Origin: an uncultured Prevotella sp.
GTDB taxonomy: Bacteria > Bacteroidota > Bacteroidia > Bacteroidales > Bacteroidaceae
Direction: 5' to 3'
Length of the DNA stretch: 64,000 bases
NCBI GenBank assembly: GCA_944319815.1
Contig: CALUEX010000048.1
Span: forward strand, 1-64,000
Part shown: piece after piece, positions 39,041 to 47,823 of the stretch
How the letters are laid out: each line of letters opens with the position of its first letter
Position numbering within the stretch: position 1 is the first letter of the stretch
Notes under the pieces: generated by a model
Told to the model about the DNA's origin: nothing
Database searches by the model: none
Seen by the model: only the letters and a program-made list of their open reading frames with translations
Position numbers and translations under genes: made by a program

Positions 39041-39957
39041 AGAAACAGACAACAAACATAAACGGCAAATACGGGCAACGACATAAGGAGGAGTTTGAGT
39101 CATACAGCGTAACCGAAAAGAAGCCCCTACTTGAGTTCCTGCTGGAAAATGTAAAAAACAGAAGCCAGACAAAAATAAAAGCCACGCTTAAGGGTAAGGG
39201 AATAAAAGTGGATGGCAAAACCGTGACGCAATACGATTACGAATTGCAGCCCGGCATGAAGGTTGACGTAAGTAAAAGCAAGCACGACGACAACATATTA
39301 AAAAATAAGTATGTAAAAATCGTTTATGAAGACAATTACATCGTCGTCATAGAAAAAGCCATCGGCATATTGTCAATGGCAGCTGGACACAGCTCACTCA
39401 ACGTAAAATCAATACTTGACAGCTACTTCCACAAAAGCCGCCAACGCTGCACGGCACACGTTGTGCACCGTCTCGATAGGGACACAAGTGGCCTGATGGT
39501 TTATGCCAAAGACATACAAACCGAACAGATATTGGAACATGACTGGCATGAAATAGTCTACGATAGACGCTACGTGGCTGTCGTGAGCGGTGAAATGGAA
39601 GAAGACGGAGGAACGATAACCAGTTGGCTAAAGGACAACAAGGCATATTTCACTTATTCATCACCAGTGGACAACGGTGGAAAATTCGCCATTACCCATT
39701 TCCACACATTGGCAAGGACAACGGAACATAGCCTCGTAGAATACAGGCTTGAAACCGGACGCAAGAACCAAATACGTGTGCATTCGGCCGATATGGGGCA
39801 TCCTGTATGTGGAGACACTAAATATGGTAATGGGGATGACCCTCTACACCGTCTTTGCCTACACGCTTATATGTTATGCTTTTACCACCCGGTTACGGGC
39901 TCTCCTATGGAATTTGAGACCCCCATACCGATGGCGTTCAAGCGATTATTCAAATGA
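39037..39957 (+). CDS. RluA-family pseudouridine synthase
   Basis: Converts specific uridines in RNA to pseudouridine. The start is the ATG overlapping the cupin stop (ATGA); the ORF extends upstream but that part only shadows the cupin gene. Of 306 residues, about 28-80 form an S4 RNA-binding domain ('LLEFLLENVKNRSQTKIKATL'), and the synthase domain has the catalytic 'HRLDRDTSGLMVYAK' near residue 146 and 'ETGRKNQIRVHSADMGHPV'. The RNA target is not predictable. Confidence 0.92.
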   Translation: MKKQTTNINGKYGQRHKEEFESYSVTEKKPLLEFLLENVKNRSQTKIKATLKGKGIKVDGKTVTQYDYELQPGMKVDVSKSKHDDNILKNKYVKIVYEDNYIVVIEKAIGILSMAAGHSSLNVKSILDSYFHKSRQRCTAHVVHRLDRDTSGLMVYAKDIQTEQILEHDWHEIVYDRRYVAVVSGEMEEDGGTITSWLKDNKAYFTYSSPVDNGGKFAITHFHTLARTTEHSLVEYRLETGRKNQIRVHSADMGHPVCGDTKYGNGDDPLHRLCLHAYMLCFYHPVTGSPMEFETPIPMAFKRLFK

Positions 39958-39983
39958 CAAACTAAAATTTCAGACACACCTTT

Positions 39984-40142
39984 ATGGGAGAAAATTTCAT
40001 ATCTTACATATTCGGTCTCATCGCATTCATCGTCGGCATCGTCATTTTCAAGAAAGTTGCCGGCTGTCTGCTGAAAACAATCGTAATAGCGGTAGTTGTC
40101 GCAGTGCTTCTTATAATTTATTTTATGTTCATTAAAGGATAG
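39984..40142 (+). CDS. 52-residue membrane protein
   Basis: A short frame starting 26 bp after the pseudouridine synthase. It codes for two hydrophobic helices, 'YIFGLIAFIVGIVIF' and 'TIVIAVVVAVLLIIYFMF', joined by 'KKVAGCLLK'. The charge pattern and continuous hydrophobicity argue for a real gene. Unknown family; possibly the last gene of the preceding operon. Confidence 0.6.
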   Translation: MGENFISYIFGLIAFIVGIVIFKKVAGCLLKTIVIAVVVAVLLIIYFMFIKG

Positions 40143-40344
40143 CTCTTCATTTTTGCATTAATAAAGGTTTGTATAGTTGCGCACGGTCTATAGCCTATTC
40201 CGACAGCAACAACACATTTGTTTTACACTTAAACAAATGTAAAATTATATCCTCATCGCACTAAGAGCCGTTAATAGTGATATTTTTAGTGTTAAAAGAG
40301 GACAAATCCGTAAGGCAAAATGGGTGATTAACAAATTTTGCGCC

Positions 40345-40352
40345 TAAATTTG
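40345..40352 (+). promoter_or_regulatory. -7 box of htrA
   Basis: TAAATTTG matches TAnnTTTG, 44 bp before the start; no TTTG at the -33 position. Confidence 0.55.
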
Positions 40353-40396
40353 CACTCACTGCAAGCAGAATGAAAGTATCAATTTTAAATAAACAA

Positions 40397-41857
40397 ATGA
40401 ACATGAAAAAGTTATCTAACTATTTCGTTTATGCGATTTGCATTATCGCTGTCGTATTTTCAACCGGAGCCTTTATTAAAGCAAGCGCAAGTACGAAAAG
40501 TGCCCCAGCTGGACAACCGGTAGACTTGACATACGCTGCCGAAAAAGCATTGCCTGCTGTCGTACACATCAAGTATCTACAAAACAGTAAAATACAAACC
40601 GTTGAAATGGACCCGGGACCATGGGGATTTGACCCTTTTGAATTCTTCTTCGGCAATCCTGGAAACAATGGCAGGCAACAACGCAAGATACAGACACCAA
40701 AGAAAGAAGGTTCTGGTTCTGGCGTAATAATTTCCACTGACGGATATATCGTAACCAACCACCATGTTGTGGATGGAGCAGACGAATTGACTGTCACTCT
40801 CGATGACAACAGAGAATTTTCTGCACGCATTATTGGAACAGACAAGACCACAGACCTTGCATTGATAAAAATCGACGGGAACAATTTACCTGCCATTACC
40901 ATAGGTGACAGTAATGAATTGAAAGTCGGCGAATGGGTTTTGGCCGTAGGCAATCCTTTCAACCTTAAGTCTACCGTAACAGCTGGTATCGTAAGCGCTA
41001 AAGCACGTTCAATAGGAGCAAACAGCATAGAAGCATTCATCCAGACTGACGCGGCAATAAACCCAGGCAATTCTGGCGGAGCTCTTGTAAACACGAAAGG
41101 CGAGCTCGTCGGAATAAACGCTATGCTTGTATCACAAACAGGAAGTTTTACAGGATACGGCTTTGCTATACCTACAACGATAATGAACAAAGTCGTGGCA
41201 GACTTGAAAAAGTATGGTACTGTACAAAGAGCCATGATAGGCGTAAGTGGTACAGACGTCAACAAATACTTTGACAAGATGAAAGAAGAAGGTAAAGAAA
41301 TCGACCTTGGAACCATGGAGGGAACATATATTGACTCTGTAGAAGACGGAAGTGCTGGAGCTGAAGCAGGATTACAGAAGGGCGATGTTATTATAGCCAT
41401 AGACGGCAAGAAGATTACAAAAATGGCAGAACTTCAGGAATACCTTGCCAACAAACGCCCTGGTGACAATGTCACTATAACGTATTTGCGCGACAAGAAG
41501 AAAAAGACCGCAACGCTTACACTTAAAAACCAACAAGGAAATACAGACGTTGTAAAGAATGCTGACCTTGATGTTTTAGGCGGTAATTTCCGTGAAATCA
41601 ATGATGCAGAAAAACAGCAACTTAATATTAGCACCGGACTTATTGTCATGAAAGTCAACAACGGAATATTGAAAGACGCTGGTATTAGCAAAGGTTTCAT
41701 CATACAGAAAGTCAACGACGAACCTATGAGAACCATTGCCGACCTGCAAAAGGCAGTTAAAGACGCATCAACAAGCAAAGACCCTGTTTTGTATATCCAA
41801 GGATTATATCCAACTGGCAAAAAAGCATATTTTGCTGTACCTCTACAAAATGAATAA
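40397..41857 (+). CDS. htrA: Periplasmic serine protease HtrA/DegP
   Basis: Envelope quality-control protease and chaperone. From the ATG of 'MNMKKLSNYF' it has 486 residues, a signal peptide/anchor at 8-30, and the trypsin-like domain with catalytic His123 ('NHHVV'), Asp153 ('TTDLALI') and Ser226 ('GNSGGAL'). Two PDZ domains follow, at about 265-370 and 395-480 ('YIDSVEDGSAGAEAGLQKGD', 'ILKDAGISKGFIIQKVND'). Starts 27 bp upstream or 6 bp downstream cannot be excluded. No sigma-E-like promoter is recognised; it stands alone between terminators. Confidence 0.95.
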   Translation: MNMKKLSNYFVYAICIIAVVFSTGAFIKASASTKSAPAGQPVDLTYAAEKALPAVVHIKYLQNSKIQTVEMDPGPWGFDPFEFFFGNPGNNGRQQRKIQTPKKEGSGSGVIISTDGYIVTNHHVVDGADELTVTLDDNREFSARIIGTDKTTDLALIKIDGNNLPAITIGDSNELKVGEWVLAVGNPFNLKSTVTAGIVSAKARSIGANSIEAFIQTDAAINPGNSGGALVNTKGELVGINAMLVSQTGSFTGYGFAIPTTIMNKVVADLKKYGTVQRAMIGVSGTDVNKYFDKMKEEGKEIDLGTMEGTYIDSVEDGSAGAEAGLQKGDVIIAIDGKKITKMAELQEYLANKRPGDNVTITYLRDKKKKTATLTLKNQQGNTDVVKNADLDVLGGNFREINDAEKQQLNISTGLIVMKVNNGILKDAGISKGFIIQKVNDEPMRTIADLQKAVKDASTSKDPVLYIQGLYPTGKKAYFAVPLQNE

Positions 41858-41878
41858 ACAAGAAAACCATATTTAACT

Positions 41879-41919
41879 AAAAGTCTCACGTGCATGATAA
41901 ATGTGTACGTGAGACTTTT
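41879..41919 (+). terminator. Terminator after htrA
   Basis: Perfect 13-bp stem AAAAGTCTCACGT / ACGTGAGACTTTT with a 15-nt loop. Confidence 0.88.
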
Positions 41920-41966
41920 GTCTTATAAAAAATCTATGTTTTTTGAAATAAAAAGTCAAAAAAACA

Positions 41967-41998
41967 TTTGTTTTTCTAACGAAAAACTTTTAAATTTG
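41967..41998 (+). promoter_or_regulatory. Promoter of rpoD
   Basis: TTTG (41967-41970), 20 bp, TAAATTTG (41991-41998), 25 bp before the start codon. The gene for the factor that reads this consensus is thus under it. Confidence 0.85.
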
Positions 41999-42022
41999 CA
42001 AAGGCTTTAAATTTATATGCTA

Positions 42023-42886
42023 ATGAGACAACTGAAAATCACAAAATCAATAACCAACAGGGAAAGTGACTCGTTGGATAAATATCTACAAGAAATAGGC
42101 CATGAAGAGCTTATAAGTGTAGAAGAAGAGGTTGAGTTGGCTCAACGTATAAAAAAAGGAGACCGCAAAGCTCTCGAGAAATTGACAAAAGCCAATCTGC
42201 GTTTTGTCGTATCAGTGGCGAAACAATATCAAAATCAAGGCCTAAGCCTTCCTGACTTGATTAATGAAGGTAATTTGGGCCTGATAAAAGCAGCTGAAAA
42301 GTTCGACGAGACAAGAGGTTTCAAATTCATTTCATATGCAGTATGGTGGATTCGCCAAAGCATTTTACAAGCTATAGCGGAACAAAGTCGTATCGTTCGC
42401 TTGCCTTTAAATCAAGTAGGTTCGGTTAATAAAATCAATCGGGTACTCAATAAGTTTGAACAAGAACATGAGCGTCGACCGAGCATTGATGAAATAGCGG
42501 ACAATGTTGACCTCCCGCAAGAAAAAATAGAAGAGGCGATGAAAGTAAACAGTCATCACGTTTCTGTAGATGCTCCGTTTGCAGATGGTGAAGACAACAG
42601 TCTCCTTGACGTATTGCCCAACAACGACTCTCCCATGGCTGACAGAAAACTTGTTTTGGAGTCTTTACGTGAAGAAATAAATAGAGCTTTGCAAACCTTA
42701 AATGAACGCGAGCGCAATATCATTGAAGCATTTTTCGGTATAAATCAACCAGAAATGACCCTTGAAGAGATTGGTGACAAATACGGTTTGACGAGGGAAC
42801 GAGTGCGACAAATAAAAGAAAAAGCTATTAGAAGATTACGTCATAATACCCAAAATAAATTGCTAAAATCTTATCTTGGACAATAA
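42023..42886 (+). CDS. rpoD: Primary sigma factor, Bacteroidetes type
   Basis: Housekeeping sigma factor, 287 residues from the ATG of 'MRQLKITKS'; the ATG two codons earlier is less typical. It is short because region 1.1 and the non-conserved insert of E. coli sigma-70 are missing, the normal form in this phylum. Region 1.2 '[11 protein letters not shown]', region 2 '[33 protein letters not shown]...[11 protein letters not shown]', region 3 '[13 protein letters not shown]' and region 4 '[28 protein letters not shown]' are all clear. Confidence 0.97.
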   Translation: MRQLKITKSITNRESDSLDKYLQEIGHEELISVEEEVELAQRIKKGDRKALEKLTKANLRFVVSVAKQYQNQGLSLPDLINEGNLGLIKAAEKFDETRGFKFISYAVWWIRQSILQAIAEQSRIVRLPLNQVGSVNKINRVLNKFEQEHERRPSIDEIADNVDLPQEKIEEAMKVNSHHVSVDAPFADGEDNSLLDVLPNNDSPMADRKLVLESLREEINRALQTLNERERNIIEAFFGINQPEMTLEEIGDKYGLTRERVRQIKEKAIRRLRHNTQNKLLKSYLGQ

Positions 42887-42919
42887 TAAAGGGACAAACA
42901 AAATAAACAAAAATCAAAT

Positions 42920-43357
42920 ATGAATTTGTCAAAAACAATATTTGCCACTATTTTAACAGTCATGGTTGGCGGACATTTTCTTTATGCCTCGGCTAAAATC
43001 AAATGCGTTCCCAAAATTTATGCTTTCGGGGTTGCTGCATCATTCAATGATTCCACAGTATACTTTACAGACATTCAAGAGATTGACAGTGCGTGGATTA
43101 ATGATAAAAACAATTTTCTAATAAGCCGTGACAATTACTCATATCAATTGAAGAACTATCTTGCCGGAATGGGATTGGAACACCGTACATGCATAATAAG
43201 TTTCTCTTTGAAACAAAAGGACATAGAGAAGAAATACAAAAAAATAAAAAATAAATATGCAAAAACCGAGAATTTAAATATTAAGAATATAACAAAAAAC
43301 GAATTTCATTTTACGGCTATAAAACCTGACGATTATCTAATTGAAAACGACAAATAA
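42920..43357 (+). CDS. Secreted protein of unknown function
   Basis: A 145-residue protein with signal peptide 'MNLSKTIFATILTVMVGGHF' and likely cleavage near 'ASAK'. The mature part has two Cys (in 'KIKCVPK' and 'HRTCIIS') and a Lys-rich C-terminal third ('KKYKKIKNKYAK'). It lies 33 bp after rpoD. I do not recognise the family. Confidence 0.72.
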   Translation: MNLSKTIFATILTVMVGGHFLYASAKIKCVPKIYAFGVAASFNDSTVYFTDIQEIDSAWINDKNNFLISRDNYSYQLKNYLAGMGLEHRTCIISFSLKQKDIEKKYKKIKNKYAKTENLNIKNITKNEFHFTAIKPDDYLIENDK

Positions 43358-43391
43358 AAATTTATTCACAAAATAAGGTATTAGCCAAAAT

Positions 43392-43430
43392 AAGTGGCGG
43401 GTGAGATTTCCTACATATCACCCGCCACTT
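43392..43430. terminator. Hairpin between convergent genes
   Basis: Perfect 13-bp stem AAGTGGCGGGTGA / TCACCCGCCACTT, 13-nt loop, between the secreted protein and the AlaX-like gene; T-runs are weak. Confidence 0.75.
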
Positions 43431-43448
43431 ACCTTAGCGTAAAGGTTA

Positions 43449-43919
43449 TCACTGCACGACCTTAAAACGTATCCGAAACGAATGTTTTTCTTCATCCCAA
43501 TTAGTGCCCAATAGCTCAAACCTTCCTATCTGGGAAGTTGAGCGAACGTGTTTGCCAATACACGGACAAACATCATAATCACCAATACGAACTAAACGCA
43601 ATGTACCTGAAGCATCATCAGGCAAACGACTCAATGACACCCCATCAGGTACATTATCACGCGAAACAAATTCAAATGTAACCGGGAGATTTTCTTCAAT
43701 GAGTTCATTCATCCGCCTCTCAATGGCCTTTTCCTCCTGCCGTGACGGTTTATGGTCGAGAATATAACTAATCTTGCTTTTTTTCCGCTCTATGTGAGCG
43801 TTATTTGAACGCTCACACCCAAACATCCGCACCATTGTTTGATTTAAAAGGTGTTCCGCTGTGTGAGCTGGTGGGAACTCCTCTTTATTGTGTGCGTTTA
43901 AAATATAATGTTCATCCAT
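43449..43919 (-). CDS. AlaX-like tRNA editing domain protein
   Basis: A 156-residue stand-alone second additional domain of alanyl/threonyl-tRNA synthetases, which hydrolyses mischarged tRNA-Ala in the cytosol. The zinc ligands are seen: 'HTAEHLLNQ' (H-x3-H) near residue 19 and 'CPCIGKHV' (C-x3-H) near 118. The family is AlaX type II/III-like without the synthetase domains. It ends 12 bp behind the amylase gene in the same direction, so they may be co-transcribed. Confidence 0.86.
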   Translation of the reverse strand: MDEHYILNAHNKEEFPPAHTAEHLLNQTMVRMFGCERSNNAHIERKKSKISYILDHKPSRQEEKAIERRMNELIEENLPVTFEFVSRDNVPDGVSLSRLPDDASGTLRLVRIGDYDVCPCIGKHVRSTSQIGRFELLGTNWDEEKHSFRIRFKVVQ

Positions 43920-43931
43920 AATACTGAATAT

Positions 43932-45614
43932 TTAAACAATAAACTTGTAAACCCTGCAGCCATAGGCACTTACCTTAACTTCAACACTACAGCCACAAGA
44001 CAGCACCATTTGCAAAGGTGTATCATCAGACATCAAGTCCTTTGCCCAAACTGTCGTTTCCGGTAAATGCAGAAATTCAAACGCATGGGCAGGAATAACA
44101 ATTTCACAATCAGCTTGAACACCTGAAAAATTGGCAACAACCAAAAGCACTTCATCGTCACATTTACGCATAAATGCATAATGTCTATCGGGGTTGAAGC
44201 CTACACTATTATTATTTACATACATTAAATCAAAAAACAGTCCACAGCTAACAGCCTTCTCGGTTGTCGCCACGTTCAGCACTTTTGAATAATACTGTTT
44301 CACCGTCTTTTCGCCAATGCTGAGCTTCCTCCTATCCACGTAGCCATTATACAATGACATAACCGTCCAATAGTCAAATATTGTCGTGCGACCGTCTATT
44401 CCGCTAAAGCCTTCCTTGTCCATCCCTCGTTCACCAAACTCCTGTCCGGCATAAAACATAAAAGGATTATTATACATCAATGCACTCACAGCCAATGCGG
44501 GGAAACCACGTCGTGCATCACCTGCCAAGAAGTCACTAGCCAAACGTATTTCATCATGATTTTCAAGGAAATAAAGCATATGCTCCTTTATGTCGTCAAC
44601 AGCCTGCCATTGCCAAGTAATAGCCGAAGCAGGACAAGTTCCGCGCATAACACCGCACAAACAATCGTACATCCCGACCTTGTCATACAAATAGTCAAAG
44701 CCAGCAGCCACGAAACTCCTGTATAGTGAAGGATTATAAACTTCACCAATAAACAACAATCCAGGATAATCGGCTTTCATTGAACTTATCGCCCAACTCC
44801 AAAACTCAACAGGCACCATTTCCGCCATATCGCACCTGAAACCGTCAACACCCTTTCCTGCCCAAAATCTCAAAATATCAATCATTTTCATCCATGTATT
44901 AGGCACAGGACTGAAATGATACGACCGCCCACCTGCATCGCAGTAATCAACGCCATAATTCAGCTTCACGGTTTCATACCAATCGTTTACGCCTGGATGA
45001 CTGTCAAAATGGTCGTTACCTGTGGCTTTAGCCGGAAATTCCGTATACGGTCCACACTTGCCACTATGCAAATCAAAATAAGGTTCAAAAGGAGTGTTGA
45101 CACAATAATAAAAGTTATTACTCGGAGAAAACCCCATGTTCGTATCATCCGTTTCGCCCAAATCCTTAGTGCCGACAGGTTTTGCTACCGACTTATATTG
45201 ACGAGCCACATGGTTAGGCACAAAGTCGATTATGACTTTCATTCCGGCCTTGTGAGTCCTAGCCAAGAGAGCCTCAAACTCCCCCATCCTATCGCCAACA
45301 TTCTCTGCCAAGTCCGGGTCTACGTCATAATAATCGGTTATGGCGTAAGGTGACCCGGCATTACCTTTAACCACTGCAGGATGTTGCCGAGGAATGCCGA
45401 ACTCAGAGTAATCAGTTTTTGACGCATGGCGTATCACCCCCGTGTACCAAATATGGGTTACGCCCAGTTTCTTTATCCTATGCAACACTGTCGCGTCAAA
45501 AAAACTCATCTTGCCGCAGCCGTTCTCTACAAGCGTGCCATTTTCCTTCCTGTTAAGGCTACGGTTACCGAACAGTCGCGTAAATACTTGATATATAATT
45601 ATTTTATGGCTCAT
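43932..45614 (-). CDS. GH13 alpha-amylase-family enzyme, cytosolic
   Basis: Glycoside hydrolase of family 13 acting on alpha-glucans or malto-oligosaccharides. I start at 'MSHKIIIYQVFTRLFGN', the usual beginning of this group; the 14 residues before are not conserved-looking. In 560 residues the four GH13 regions are present: DFVPNH (130-135), 'GFRCDMA' with nucleophile D262, 'IGEVYNP' with acid/base E291, and 'ENHDE' with D354. No signal peptide, so it works on internal sugars, for example glycogen breakdown products. The exact substrate is unknown. Confidence 0.9.
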   Translation of the reverse strand: MSHKIIIYQVFTRLFGNRSLNRKENGTLVENGCGKMSFFDATVLHRIKKLGVTHIWYTGVIRHASKTDYSEFGIPRQHPAVVKGNAGSPYAITDYYDVDPDLAENVGDRMGEFEALLARTHKAGMKVIIDFVPNHVARQYKSVAKPVGTKDLGETDDTNMGFSPSNNFYYCVNTPFEPYFDLHSGKCGPYTEFPAKATGNDHFDSHPGVNDWYETVKLNYGVDYCDAGGRSYHFSPVPNTWMKMIDILRFWAGKGVDGFRCDMAEMVPVEFWSWAISSMKADYPGLLFIGEVYNPSLYRSFVAAGFDYLYDKVGMYDCLCGVMRGTCPASAITWQWQAVDDIKEHMLYFLENHDEIRLASDFLAGDARRGFPALAVSALMYNNPFMFYAGQEFGERGMDKEGFSGIDGRTTIFDYWTVMSLYNGYVDRRKLSIGEKTVKQYYSKVLNVATTEKAVSCGLFFDLMYVNNNSVGFNPDRHYAFMRKCDDEVLLVVANFSGVQADCEIVIPAHAFEFLHLPETTVWAKDLMSDDTPLQMVLSCGCSVEVKVSAYGCRVYKFIV

Positions 45615-45671
45615 GAACTCTATATTAAAATAAGCGCAGACAATAAGCAACGCCATATCAACAAACCAAAC

Positions 45672-45731
45672 AGGCAGACAACTTCAAGTTAACGAGGCCG
45701 CTTGCCCCGCCCACTTGCAGCTTGTCTGCCT
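45672..45731. repeat. Inverted repeat between fabD and the amylase
   Basis: A perfect 10-bp stem AGGCAGACAA / TTGTCTGCCT around a 40-nt loop. It may be part of the fabD terminator; no T-run is adjacent. A third 'TTGTCTGC' copy lies at 45773-45780. Confidence 0.5.
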
Positions 45732-45784
45732 ATATGCAAAAGCCAACTCTACGTGGCTTGTCACTTATCCGTTTGTCTGCAATT

Positions 45785-46672
45785 TTAAGCTATTCCGTGG
45801 GCAGATACATTCTTGTCTATACGACCAATCATTCCCTGCAAAGCCTTTCCTGGACCGCACTCCGTGAAATCGTTGGCACCATCGGCAATCATCGACTGCA
45901 CGCACTTCGTCCACTTAACAGAACTTGTAAGCTGCGCTATGAGGTTTGACTTTATTTCTGCCGGGTCTGTGTGCGGCATACCGTCAACATTTTGGTAAAC
46001 AGGGCATTTCGGCATACTGAATTCAGTTTTTTCGATAGCGGCCTGAAGTTCGTCCTTGGCAGGTTGCATCAATGGTGAGTGGAATGCACCTCCAACCTTC
46101 AGCGGCAATGCACGCTTTGCCCCGGCTGCCTTTAGTTTCTCGCAGGCCTCGTTTATAGCCTCTACGTTACCGCTTATCACAAGCTGCCCTGGACAGTTGA
46201 AATTGGCAGGAACACATACATAACCTTCCTTGTTCACCTCTGCACAGATTTCTTCAACCTTCTCGTCCGGTAGGCCTATAATGGCTGCCATTGTTGAAGG
46301 AGCGGCCTCACAAGCCTTCTGCATAGCCATTGCACGGGCATAAACTAGCTTCAATCCGTCCTCGAAGCTCAAAGCCCCGCCTGCCACAAGTGCAGAAAAC
46401 TCACCAAGCGAGTGACCGGCAACCATCGACGGAGCGAACTCATCGCCCATACACAACGCGCTGATTACACTATGGAGGAACACGGCTGGCTGCGTAACCT
46501 TGGTCTGCTTCAGCTCCTCATCAGTGCCGTTGAACATGATTTCAGTAATGTTGTAACCCAGAATATCATTGGCTTTGTCAAAAAGTTCCTTTGCCAAAGG
46601 ATTGCTGTCGTAAAGGTCTTTACCCATGCCGACAAACTGTGCCCCCTGTCCGGGGAAAACAAATGCTTTCAT
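45785..46672 (-). CDS. fabD: Malonyl-CoA:ACP transacylase
   Basis: Loads malonyl groups onto acyl carrier protein for fatty acid synthesis. The 295 residues show 'FPGQGAQFVGMGKDLY' at the N-terminus, nucleophile Ser in 'AGHSLGEFSAL' near residue 89, the substrate Arg in 'YARAMAMQKAC', and the catalytic His in 'GGAFHSPLM' near 196. Its promoter lies in the gap to the right. Confidence 0.96.
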   Translation of the reverse strand: MKAFVFPGQGAQFVGMGKDLYDSNPLAKELFDKANDILGYNITEIMFNGTDEELKQTKVTQPAVFLHSVISALCMGDEFAPSMVAGHSLGEFSALVAGGALSFEDGLKLVYARAMAMQKACEAAPSTMAAIIGLPDEKVEEICAEVNKEGYVCVPANFNCPGQLVISGNVEAINEACEKLKAAGAKRALPLKVGGAFHSPLMQPAKDELQAAIEKTEFSMPKCPVYQNVDGMPHTDPAEIKSNLIAQLTSSVKWTKCVQSMIADGANDFTECGPGKALQGMIGRIDKNVSAHGIA

Positions 46673-46707
46673 TTCAATAAAATATTTACTATTAATTATT
46701 TAGCGTG

Positions 46708-46739
46708 CAAAGTTAAGATTTTTTTTCAACACGTGCAAG
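46708..46739 (-). promoter_or_regulatory. Promoter of fabD
   Basis: Minus strand TAACTTTG (46708-46715) with CTTG (46736-46739) 20 bp upstream in place of TTTG. Confidence 0.65.
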
Positions 46740-46865
46740 CGTATGGAACATTTATAAGTCCTTTATAGTCAAACCCAAATACACATTCTATTATATGCAG
46801 GAAGATTAAATTCGTTCAAAAAGCAAAAAAACGCCATTTAATAGACGATTGTCGTTGAAATTAGT

Positions 46866-46873
46866 TACTTTTG
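46866..46873 (+). promoter_or_regulatory. -7 box of the rod-like element and cassette
   Basis: TACTTTTG matches TAnnTTTG; the -33 place reads TTTA. Transcription would start near 46880, about 35 nt before the first base of the long stem and 258 nt before the first gene. Confidence 0.6.
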
Positions 46874-46915
46874 TGGTCGGATTGAGACGACTCATTCCAA
46901 GACATAAGTGAAAAA

Positions 46916-47083
46916 GAAGCGTTATGCTTGTCTTGTAAGTTGAAAACCTGAGAAACTTTCAAATGTGTACAAGGATGGCATAGTGGTTCTCATGCTATAG
47001 CGTGGGCTGCTATTCTACATCTGTACACAAGGTTTTCTCAGGACCATCAACTTACGAAGTAGAGCATTGCAGCTCCACGCTTC
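46916..47083 (+). ncRNA. Rod-like structured element (candidate leader RNA or small RNA)
   Basis: Nested stems found by eye, from outside in: GAAGCGT / ACGCTTC (46916-46922, 47077-47083); an asymmetric bubble whose 3' side holds a small hairpin GAGC ATTGCA GCTC; TTGTAAGTTGA / TCAACTTACGA (46933-46943, 47047-47057) with one G-T; CCTGAGAAA / TTTCTCAGG (46947-46955, 47034-47042); TGTGTACA / TGTACACA (46964-46971, 47022-47029); GATG / CATC and ATAG / CTAT; and a tip CTCATGC TATA GCGTGGG. Over 50 pairs. The layout (closing stem, lopsided bubble, long arm) resembles 6S RNA, but it may equally be a regulatory leader of the genes behind it. I do not recognise it with certainty. Confidence 0.55.
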
Positions 47084-47137
47084 TCCCATTATATAACCCG
47101 CCTGTACCAGGAACTAACAGGCACAAGAAGCTCTATT

Positions 47138-47818
47138 ATGGAACAACAATTTTGCCAAAGTTGTGGTATGCCCCTAACCGACGAAAGTAAAGGAACAAAT
47201 GCTGACGGGAGCCGCAACGAGGATTATTGCACGTATTGCTATAAAAACGGTGCGTTCACACAAGATTTCACGATGAGCCAAATGATTGAGTTCTGCCTAC
47301 AATTCTTCGACCAATGGAATACGCAAGCAGGATGTAATTTGACCCCAATGCAAGCAAAAGAGCAAATGCTCCAACACTTTCCACACCTGAAACGGTGGAA
47401 AGAAAAGGATGAACGGACACTGACGGAGAAGGCAACTCATTTGCTTGCCCAATGCGAAAACGTTACGATTGTTTCCATTGACGCCGACGGTTATCCTCGT
47501 CCTGTGCAGATGTCAAAGATAGGAGCAAAAAGTTTCCATGAGGTTTGGATGGCGACAAGCGCAGACTCCGTGAAAGTGAATGATTTTAAGGCGAACAACA
47601 AGGCGGGACTTTGCTACGACCATTATGGGGATAGCGTAGCAATGCGTGGCACGGTAGAGATTATCACGGATGACACTATTCGCAAAGATATGTGGCAGGA
47701 CTGGTTCTTCCATCATTTCCCATGTGGCTCAAGCGACCCCAATTATGTGCTTCTTCACTTCATTGGTAAAGAAGCCACCTTCTGGATTAACAGCGAATTT
47801 TCTCGCTCCAACATCTGA
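47138..47818 (+). CDS. Zinc ribbon fused to pyridoxamine-phosphate-oxidase-like fold
   Basis: The 226 residues join two parts. Residues 1-40 are a zinc ribbon of the 'CQSCGMPL...CTYCY' type; residues about 85-226 have the split beta-barrel of general-stress FMN-binding proteins ('VTIVSIDADGYPRPVQMSKI', 'DSVKVNDFKANNKAGLCY'). Between them is a helical linker ('MSQMIEFCLQFF'). Relatives bind FMN or heme, but no activity can be given. It is the first gene of the cassette and lies 55 bp behind the rod-like element; 'aagaagctc' before the ATG is a weak ribosome site. Confidence 0.82.
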   Translation: MEQQFCQSCGMPLTDESKGTNADGSRNEDYCTYCYKNGAFTQDFTMSQMIEFCLQFFDQWNTQAGCNLTPMQAKEQMLQHFPHLKRWKEKDERTLTEKATHLLAQCENVTIVSIDADGYPRPVQMSKIGAKSFHEVWMATSADSVKVNDFKANNKAGLCYDHYGDSVAMRGTVEIITDDTIRKDMWQDWFFHHFPCGSSDPNYVLLHFIGKEATFWINSEFSRSNI

Positions 47819-47823
47819 TATTT

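Noticed and set aside
40429..41409. 326-residue reading frame antisense to htrA
   Set aside because: Lies wholly over a gene with all catalytic residues; the protein is Pro/Ser/Val rich without motifs. It is a composition shadow, as are long antisense frames over dnaJ (4375-5459), rho (25614-26405) and the PD40-type/phosphorylase pair (50913-52360).
46916..47083. Retron msr-msd or integron attC site
   Set aside because: No reverse transcriptase or integrase gene is near, and the nested stems do not show the a1/a2 plus branching-G layout of retrons.
47002..47190. 62-residue frame across the rod-like element
   Set aside because: It spans the paired 3' strand of the structure and the start of the zinc-ribbon gene in another frame; the product has no features.
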